DNA of 64,000 bases. Source: Oenanthe sinensis. Taxonomy: Eukaryota; Streptophyta; Magnoliopsida; Apiales; Apiaceae. Within the stretch, counting starts at the first letter, position 1, and each line of letters starts with the position of its first letter. The position numbers and the translations under genes were made by a program. Below the pieces are notes generated by a model. It made no database searches, had not been told where the DNA came from, and worked only from the letters and a program-made list of their open reading frames with translations. The DNA lies in the NCBI GenBank assembly GCA_028671895.1, contig JAPMAC010000231.1, positions 10,938,001 to 11,002,000 of the forward strand, given 5' to 3'. This document shows positions 57,951 to 64,000 of the stretch, one piece after another.

Positions 57951-58531
57951 CTTTGTACCTTGGAATATATGATGCGCCTCATAAATGGTTTCAAGTGTAT
58001 AGGAACACCAAAAGTAGTAATGCTTGCCTTAACCAATTTCTTGAATTGCTTGAAGTAATTACTAATTTGGTTTTCACTCTTCTAGCTTGATCAACTGATT
58101 TTCTTCTGATTAATCAAGACAATTCTTTTCTTGTTGTGCTGACACTTAGTGCACTGGTCTGGTTCATAAATGACTAATACTGAATTGAATTCCCTTGATT
58201 TTTGTTCTATTTCAACTGATTAACTTTGGACTGTTCCATTGCTTCTGATCACTGAAACCCTTTGACAACTATACTTGAATCATTGCACTGTCTTTAGTCT
58301 GAAATCTACTGAACACTTATTTGTTGCTGAGGCTTGAACATATTAATGAAATTCTCTCGCTATCATTCAGTAAACCTTACATCTTGAGTGTTCTACAATG
58401 ACGTATGTATAATTTTCATTTGCATGTCTTTCTGGATTCCTGTGCTGCATATTAGCATTATTTATCTGTCTTTGTTTCTTAGTTGAGTTATCGTTATCAC
58501 TATTACATACTACATTACATTATGCTTTACA
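57951..58531 (-). repeat. Element A 5' LTR, part 2 (right of element C)
   Basis: Begins with the right copy of C's duplication (ctttg, 57951-57955) and continues the LTR to GCTTTACA at 58531, matching 8381-8958. On the minus strand this is the LTR start, TGTAAAGCATAATG, identical in its first 14 bases to the start of B's LTR, which supports a close relation of A and B. Confidence 0.88.
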
Positions 58532-58536
58532 TTGTT
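58532..58536. repeat. Target-site duplication of element A, right copy (ttgtt)
   Basis: Matches 7564-7568. Counting across A with one copy removed, a minus-strand frame of E's pol passes through the site without a stop. Confidence 0.85.
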
Positions 58537-59770
58537 CAACACATGTGCTAGACAAACCCATATTCGAATATGTCTTAGACTAGTTTTGTACCAGTCCACA
58601 ATTCTTTTGGAGTCTTAGGAAATGACTTAGAAGGAACTAAATTCAAAAGATAAGCTGCTATTTCTAAAGCATATCCCCAAAATGACTTGGGTAATTCTGA
58701 ATAACTCATCATCGATCTAACCCTCTCCAAAAGAATCTGATTCCTTCTCTCCATTACACGATTCGGTTGGGGTGTGCCAGGTGCAGTCAATTGAGACATG
58801 ATCCCATTATTTGATAAGTAATCCCTAAATTCTCTAAGCAAGTATTTGCCACCACGATCTGATCATGACTTAATACATTTTCCATGTCGCTTCTCCATTA
58901 CAATTTTGTACTCCTTGAACTTGTCAAAGCATTCTAATTTACGGCGCAACAAATAAATGTATCCATATCTAGAATAATTGTCAATAAAAGTGACAAAATA
59001 TTCATAACCACCTCTTGTTTGAATATTCATGGGTCCATATAAATCAGTATGAACCAGTTCTAATACTTCTTTGGCTCTATTCCCCTTTACGTTAAAAGGC
59101 CTAGTGGTCATTTTACCTTCCAAGCTGGATTCACAGACTGGAAATGACTCCACTGCCAACGAGCCCAAAGGCCCATCTACTACCAGTCTTTGAATCATCC
59201 TCAAGTTAATATGACCTAATCTTAAGTGCCAAAGATATTTTTGGTTCAAAGAATAAGGTTTCTTTCTTTTAGTAGTGATAGAAGATGTGTTATTTAACTC
59301 CCTATGTTGTATTTACAATGCAGGTTGATTAGGAGTAATTATGTATAAATTGTCTTGCAATGTACCAGAACATATAACTAATTTATTCCTCATAATAGAA
59401 ACATTATGATACAAACAAACATTATAACCATCCAAAACAAGTTTAGAAACCAAAATTAAATTCCTTCTAAATAAAGGTACATAAAGACAATTGTTCAAAA
59501 CCAAACTCCTATCATCACCAAAAGATAAATTAACATATCCCACTGCAACTACTGCTACTTTTGTAGCATCTCCCATGAACACATATATCTCGCCATCTCT
59601 AAGCATTCTGGATTGCTGGAACCCCTGCATAGAATTACAAACAAGATCAGTGGCTCCTATATCTACACACCAAGTGCTTGTAGATATAGCCACTATATAT
59701 GTTTCTGTAATTAGAGAAAGAGACATAATATTATTATTTTTCTTCTTAGGAAGAGGACAATCTTATTTCC
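58537..59770 (-). pseudogene. Element E: protease and integrase, 5' half of pol
   Basis: From high to low coordinates: protease start WCVDIGATDLVCN near 59665 (catalytic Asp present, followed by I-G-A rather than T-G); pre-integrase region with YLWHLRLGHINLRMI and CESSLEGK (zinc site, one Cys changed to Ser); integrase core with LVHTDLYGPM; a stop region near 58860; then NQILLERVRSMMSYSE, where the catalytic Glu context reads RVMERRNQ. It continues into the 5618-7568 half across element A. Stops and at least one frame change disable it. Confidence 0.82.
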
Positions 59771-60521
59771 AGTGACCCGACTGCTTGCACCTGAAGCACT
59801 TGCCCTTGGGCTTTTTCATAGCACCACCTTGAACTCCCACAACTTTCTATGTCTGAGCCTTTTTATTCTTCTTGGCTTTCGGCTTAGAAGAAGAAGGTTT
59901 CTCAGCCACATTGATTTGAACACTCTGCTGAAAAAGTCCTTTAGATGCTTGAAGTTCTGTCAGAAGTTCTGCAAGACTATACATCCTCTTGTTCATGGTG
60001 TAATTCAAGCGGAACTGCTCAAATTTTTTGGGTAAACTAATAAGGATGATATCGATCTAGGTTTCCCCATCAACCTCAGCATCAAGGATCTCCATCTCAT
60101 TCAGATGTGACATCATCCTGAGAACATGATCCCTTACAGGTGTCCCTTTAGCCATCTGAGTGTTCATTAAAGCTTTCATTGCTACTTACCTTGCAGCCCT
60201 ATTCCGATCTCCAAAAAGTTCTTTGAGATTAAAAAGCATATCTGAAGCAGTGGCCATAGCCTGATGTTGATGTTGCAAAACACCTGACATTGCTGCTAGA
60301 ATGTAACATCGCGACATCTCATCAACCTTAATCCATTTCTTATAATACTCCTTCTCAACCTTAGAAACATTCTCAGCAGGCTCATGTGGCTTCGGTTCAT
60401 TGATACAAAATTTGTACTCCTCAGCAGTCAACACAATGTCCAAATTATGTTTCCATTCAATATAGTTAGGTCTAGTAAGTTTGTTATCCTTAAGTATGGT
60501 AAAAAGTGAATTAAAGCCCAT
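59771..60521 (-). pseudogene. Element E: gag, broken
   Basis: The start ATG is complementary to 60519-60521 (MGFNSLFTILKDNKL). The capsid-like region includes YIEWKHNLDIVLTAEEYKF and MSRCYILAAMSGVLQHQHQ. A stop lies at about 60188. It continues through MRMMSHLNEMEI-like sequence and a Lys-rich stretch to a zinc knuckle reading CFRCKQSGHWK followed by a stop and DC (about 59775-59812). It has a single knuckle, unlike the Sirevirus-like elements. It would package element RNA but is inactive. Confidence 0.8.
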
Positions 60522-61458
60522 TATATCCTGAGAATCATACATATAACACATAATTAGAGGGTGTTTAAAAAAAATTGGTTCCCCTAATAATTATTTAAAA
60601 TTAAAACACCAACACTTAAACACCATAGGTTTTCAGTATGTCACGTTGGGTGACTTATATACCACCTAAATTTATTTAAATGTTACTTCGATCCTATCTA
60701 TTACTAAATAATTAGCCACGTTAGGGTGGTCAATATTATTTTTCATAACTAAGTGTATACCGTTATTAAATCTTAAAGAAATAATAATACCATATACGCT
60801 TTTTGACTATGACAAATTCTTGCTCCTAACAATAAGATACTACTAAAATTAAAAATCTAAAGAGTATTCAGACTGACTGGCTAGGCCGGTGGAAGCATTG
60901 CCAAGAGGCTAACCACTTTTCTAGACACCAATCTAAATGGTCAGGTAAGCTGCACGTTTTCCTAGACACCAACGCAAGAATACTCAAAGATGTGTTATTT
61001 TAGATTCTCTTCCTAATTAAGCGTGTAATCTATCAAAACAAAAAAAGGTATCCTTTTATTATTTGAATTCTATAAAACTTAGTACGCCACGTTGGGTGAC
61101 ATATGTACCTTCCAATATTCATAATTAATTTTAGAAGTTTGTTCTAGTAATTTCAATAACACTCTAGACACCATAAATTACATGCCATAATGGGTGACGT
61201 ATACATAATTTATATTCGCCTTAGTGTTAAATTACATACAAATAATAATGGAGACCATGAGATTTAATACCAAATTAATTCCCTCTCCCACTTAATATTT
61301 TACTATGAGGATTTCATCTAGATGCATCGTCCTATGTTATTTTTTTCCAGTCCACGTGTATCATAATAAAAATACATATAACACATATCATAGTAGCATA
61401 CTCAGACATGCTTGTTTTAAGGAAGTATGCAGTAGTAACAGACAAGAAAAAGAAGTAT
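60522..61458 (-). other. Element E leader or flanking DNA with a TCACGTTGGGTGAC-like repeat
   Basis: Over 900 bases without a gene. A palindromic phrase recurs in variants: cacgttgggtgacttatata (near 60642), cacgttgggtgacatatgta (near 61087) and ataatgggtgacgtatacat (near 61186), with a shorter cacgttagggtggt near 60718. Another local repeat is ctagacaccaa (near 60923 and 60963). No primer site or 5' LTR of E was found. Confidence 0.5.
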
Positions 61459-61983
61459 TGTCATGATCAGGGTCAGTCAAACCTGTGAATTATAATGATA
61501 AGTCTACAAGGAAGCTTGAAGAAAGAATAAAATAAAAGACTGAAGATAAAATGCAGAAGCTACAGACTGTCGAATCAAAATACTTAGCTAGAAATAGATT
61601 GTGTAAAATGTAAAGATGTTTTTGTCTGTTTCTAGTTATAGAACTCTAGGTCTGTGGAGCATGTGCAAATGAGACATGTTGTCTATTAAGCCAATGCGCA
61701 GCTTCATAGTCTAGTGTGTTGAATTGTATTAACTGATTCATTCCTTATTTTCTCTCAAGAATAAGAAGCTGAAATTCATAGTTGAATTTCAGACTTGTAG
61801 CAATTTCATTCTAATAAAATTTAGATTGAAAGTTAACATGTGTGTTCTAAGTTACTATTTCCACAATCCTTTTAGATACACATTCAAGGTTATGCTATTA
61901 AGCTGTTCACGTAAGCAATATTCAAAAGAATACAACTTATACATTCACCCCTGCATAAGTTTCTTGATAACTCATTCCTAACA
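61459..61983 (+). repeat. Relic F 5' LTR (left end uncertain)
   Basis: The right end, CTCATTCCTAACA at 61983, is followed by a primer-site-like sequence. The left end is a guess at a TGTCATGATC start, as no second LTR is present for comparison. It lacks the obvious motif arrays seen in A, B and C. Confidence 0.45.
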
Positions 61984-61985
61984 AG

Positions 61986-61999
61986 TGGTATTAAAGAAC
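61986..61999 (+). promoter_or_regulatory. Relic F degenerate primer-binding site
   Basis: TGGTATTAAAGAAC stands where A, B and C have TGGTATCAGAGC; it has diverged at two or more positions. Confidence 0.55.
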
Positions 62000-62033
62000 A
62001 AGCTGCTGATATACAAACAGTACAAAGATCAAG

Positions 62034-63651
62034 ATGACTTCACATAAACTAAACATCATCAAGATTCCTCCATTTGACCGAGAAAACTACAATCTTTGGG
62101 AAAAAATGTTAATGTTCATCAGGGCTGCAAAATCTATATATCTTGAGATATAGAAGAACAGACCTTTCATTCCTATAACACTAGTTCCTGAAACAATTAG
62201 TTACTCAGATGTGATACCAGCAACATGGATACCAAAGACATCACTTAATACACTGACACAAAGAAAGAAAAGGTGTCTCTTGACAATAGTTTAATGCTCA
62301 TACTGATAGTGTCATTGGACATTGTTATGTATAAAAATATTGTCAATTGCAATTTTGCCAAACACATCTGGGAAACTATTGAGATACTCTGTGAAGGTAC
62401 AGAAGAAGTGAGAGACAATCAAAGGCAACTTTTGGTTTCAAAGTATGAAGCCCTTATGTCTAAATAAAATAAAGGAATAAATGAGGTCTTTGAAATATTT
62501 AATAAGCTAATTAATGACCTCTAGTTACATGGAAAATACTATGAAAAAAAGAAAAATATGAAGTTTTTGCTAACTCTTCTAGAGCATCTAGTGCATAAGA
62601 TTTCAGCTATAAGAAAAGGAAGGGACTTGACAAAACTTCCACTTGAGACACTATATGGAATACTAAACACCTATGAACTAGAATTCTACCAAAAGAATTC
62701 CATTATAGGAAATATAGGAAAGATGGAAAATGTCTCAAGTGCCCTTGTTGCCAATGAACCTATGAAGATGGGAAAGTGTGGTACAAGTCAAAGGTTGAAG
62801 ATTAAAGAAGTTGTAGATCAAGATAAAGAAGATGAGGAGTTTGTCAAAAGTGAACCTGGTGAGGATGAATTCTACATCACTGAGGAACTGGAAGGCATGG
62901 ACAACAAATCCATGGCATTCATAGTCAAAAAGTTTGGAAACCTAAGATTCAAAAAGAATAAAATTTTCAAACCAAAACCAAACTTTGGCTCCTCAAGTAA
63001 AACCAAAGCTCCTAGAAACAGTTTTAAAGGTGGTTATAAAATTGGAACTATAGATATATCAAAAATCAGATGCTACAACTATAATGAGCTAAGACACTTT
63101 GCTACAGAGTGTGAAAATCAAAAGCAATCAAGAAGGACAAAGATTATTTGGAACTTGAAGCCAAATATAAAGCTCTACTGAAAAAGCAGCCAAGAAATGC
63201 ATATATTGTAGAAGGAAAGTGTTGGGATGACACTCATGAAGATGAAAAGGAAAAATATGGAAATCTAGCACTCATGGCTAAAATAAGTGATGGAGCATCA
63301 TCTTCAAACAGTCAGGTACCAACCTTAACTTCCATTAAAATGTCTAACTCTCAATACATGAAAACTGTTGAAGAGTTAATCACTGAAATGTTTAACATAC
63401 ATACTAGTATGACTACTGCAAATGAAGAAATAAGTAGGTTACTTAAAGTGAATGATGAGCTAATGACCAAGAATGAAAATTTTGAACTATCCTTGGTTAA
63501 CTTGGAATCTCTGAAATAGGAAAAATGAATATTTTAAAAAATATATATGCTAAAATAAAGAAGATAAGGAGGAACCATGAAAAAATAGGGGTGAGTAAAA
63601 TGTTTTTACGAAGAAAATTGTAGGAAAAATGAGTATGTGCGTAATCAAGTT
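62034..63651 (+). pseudogene. Relic F: gag fragment, broken
   Basis: Starts at the ATG at 62034 (MTSHKLNIIKIPPFDRENYN), clearly related to the Gags of A and B. Recognisable blocks include HIWETIEILCEGTEEVRDNQ, HLVHKISAIRKGRDL and a knuckle CYNYNELRHFATEC in which one zinc Cys is Tyr. A coiled-coil-like region follows (ELITEMFNIHTSMT). Stops and frame changes occur near 62150, 62270, 62467, 62523 and 63180. A short repeat, taggaaaaatga, near 63518 and 63612 suggests a local duplication. Gag homology continues weakly to about 63650, where AP2-like sequence starts. Confidence 0.75.
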
Positions 63652-63737
63652 AACATAGTCAAAACTTGTGACTGCATTGATTCCTCTATACTCGATTGCT
63701 GCAATATCATAAGCATGAGAAGCCTCTTCCTGAGTAC
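63652..63737 (-). pseudogene. AP2-domain exon fragment, second part (WRI1-like AP2 repeat 2)
   Basis: The minus strand encodes TQEEASHAYDIAAIEYRG and then AVTSFDY, the C-terminal half of the second AP2 repeat of WRINKLED1/AINTEGUMENTA-type transcription factors, which bind DNA in the nucleus. Homology stops at about 63652, where relic F sequence takes over, so the domain end and the rest of the gene are missing. The expected 3' splice site before the first codon reads AC (63739-63738) instead of AG, so splicing to the upstream exon would fail or shift. It is either a disrupted host gene or a captured fragment; I favour a pseudogene fragment. Confidence 0.75.
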
Positions 63738-63835
63738 GTGCAAAACAATTTTAAGATATCTCAAGACCTGAATTTATGCACTCTACATTCTTATTTGCTG
63801 CGTTGATTTCTTGAACTTGATTGTTATGAACTTAC
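63738..63835 (-). other. Intron between the two AP2 exon blocks
   Basis: Starts with a consensus donor GTAAGT (63835 downwards) at the position where plant WRI1-type genes have an intron inside AP2 repeat 2. It is 98 bases long and ends in GCAC rather than GCAG. Confidence 0.65.
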
Positions 63836-63912
63836 TGTAAGTGCCAAGGTACAGATACTTGTTTCCGAACACCCTTTCGATTCGGGCTTCCCATCTACCA
63901 TTGTGATGGTGC
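63836..63912 (-). CDS. AP2-domain exon, first part (WRI1-like AP2 repeat 2)
   Basis: The 77-base minus-strand exon encodes HHHNGRWEARIERVFGNKYL and then YLGTY, the N-terminal half of the second AP2 repeat; the residues matching the AP2 DNA-contact strand (GRWEARI) are present. It is bounded by a good acceptor (CTGCAG at 63918-63913) and a perfect donor (GTAAGT from 63835). The remaining upstream exons would lie beyond 64000. This is the only host-type coding sequence in the window. Whether it belongs to a working gene depends on what lies outside. Confidence 0.78.
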
Positions 63913-64000
63913 CTGCAGTTTACGTAGACACATGAAATGTATTAGATTATAGTGCAAGTTAATAGACTTAACTATTATTACAGAATAAAAAGAATGAGAA
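63913..64000 (-). other. Upstream intron of the AP2-like gene, cut by window edge
   Basis: Minus-strand intron end: AT-rich with a CTGCAG acceptor. The phase of the junction (last base of a split Arg codon) agrees with the known exon boundary before the HHHNGR block in WRI1-type genes. Confidence 0.55.

Larger units (their letters stand above)
7569..58531 (-). mobile_element. Element A: minus-strand Sirevirus-like copia element, split by element C
   Basis: A 3' LTR on the left (7569-8958) matches a 5' LTR on the right that is itself split (20710-21506 and 57956-58531). Internal order on the minus strand is primer site, gag, pol, hairpin-rich spacer, third ORF, purine tract. Net length without element C is about 14.5 kb, long for a copia element but compatible with Sirevirus-type elements that carry an extra ORF after pol. 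The flanks carry ttgtt on both sides. Many stops and frameshifts, and LTRs that differ at many positions, show it is older than the elements inside it. Confidence 0.9.
4386..61458 (-). mobile_element. Element E: minus-strand Ty1/copia element split by element A
   Basis: E is assembled from two separated blocks. On the left are a 3' LTR (4386-5538), a purine tract and the 3' half of pol (5618-7568). On the right are integrase, protease and gag (58537-60521) and a leader up to about 61458. Between the blocks lies element A with its own 5-bp duplication. On the minus strand the order gag, protease, integrase, reverse transcriptase, RNase H is the Ty1/copia order. The 5' LTR and primer site were not found to the right of gag, so the right end is truncated, or my boundary (the start of relic F) is wrong. 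Frame breaks in all domains make it inactive. Confidence 0.75.
61459..63651 (+). mobile_element. Relic F: truncated plus-strand Sirevirus-like element
   Basis: A putative LTR, a degenerate primer site and a gag related to those of A and B, cut off before gag ends. There is no pol, third ORF or 3' LTR. Its right end meets AP2-like sequence at about 63649-63654. Confidence 0.6.

Overview
This window is plant nuclear DNA, almost certainly from an angiosperm and probably a eudicot. It is AT-rich and contains no ordinary gene along most of its length. Nearly all of it is one nested stack of Ty1/copia LTR retrotransposons. The only host-type coding sequence is a pair of exon-like blocks at the right edge (63652-63912, minus strand), encoding most of a second AP2 DNA-binding domain of the WRINKLED1-like type. 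Species cannot be named from the sequence.

Layout, outside in (element letters are mine). Relic G (1 to about 4385, minus): end of a 3' LTR, RNase H tail, AT-rich filler and a decayed gag-protease. Element E (minus): 3' LTR 4386-5538 and the 3' half of pol up to 7568; its integrase, protease and gag reappear at 58537-60521, because element A sits inside its pol. Element A (7569-58531, minus, 14.5 kb net): a long Sirevirus-like element with gag, pol and a third ORF downstream of pol. Its 5' LTR is split by element C (21507-57950, plus, 12.6 kb net, same overall type). C was hit twice: by element D (21768-30808, plus, 9.0 kb, a different copia lineage) in its 5' LTR, and by element B (37413-52169, plus, 14.8 kb, Sirevirus-like) ten codons into its third ORF. 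To the right are E's leader, a truncated plus-strand Sirevirus-like relic F (about 61459-63651) and the AP2 blocks.

Four insertions (A in E, C in A, D in C, B in C) are each supported by an exact 5-bp target-site duplication: ttgtt, ctttg, tgaag and aggac. The order is also supported by LTR divergence counted by eye: A the most diverged, C about 2.4%, B about 0.4-0.5%, D about 0.1% (2 differences in 1550 bp).

How the parts work: LTRs carry promoter and RNA ends; a tRNA-iMet-type primer site follows each 5' LTR and a purine tract precedes each 3' LTR; gag forms the particle; pol supplies protease, integrase, reverse transcriptase and RNase H. A, B and C also carry a long third ORF of unknown function (1266 aa and intact in B). 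It sits where an envelope gene would be, but I see no signal peptide or membrane segment in it.

Most interesting observation: A, B and C each carry a different short motif, repeated many times and often as inverted pairs, in the LTR and in the spacer between pol and the third ORF. The motifs are GTTGCGCC/GGCGCCAC (A), CTCGAYRGTTA (B) and CAGAGTCT/AGACTCTG (C). Same positions, different sequence in each element, suggests co-evolving cis sites with an element-specific recognition factor, hypothetically the third ORF.
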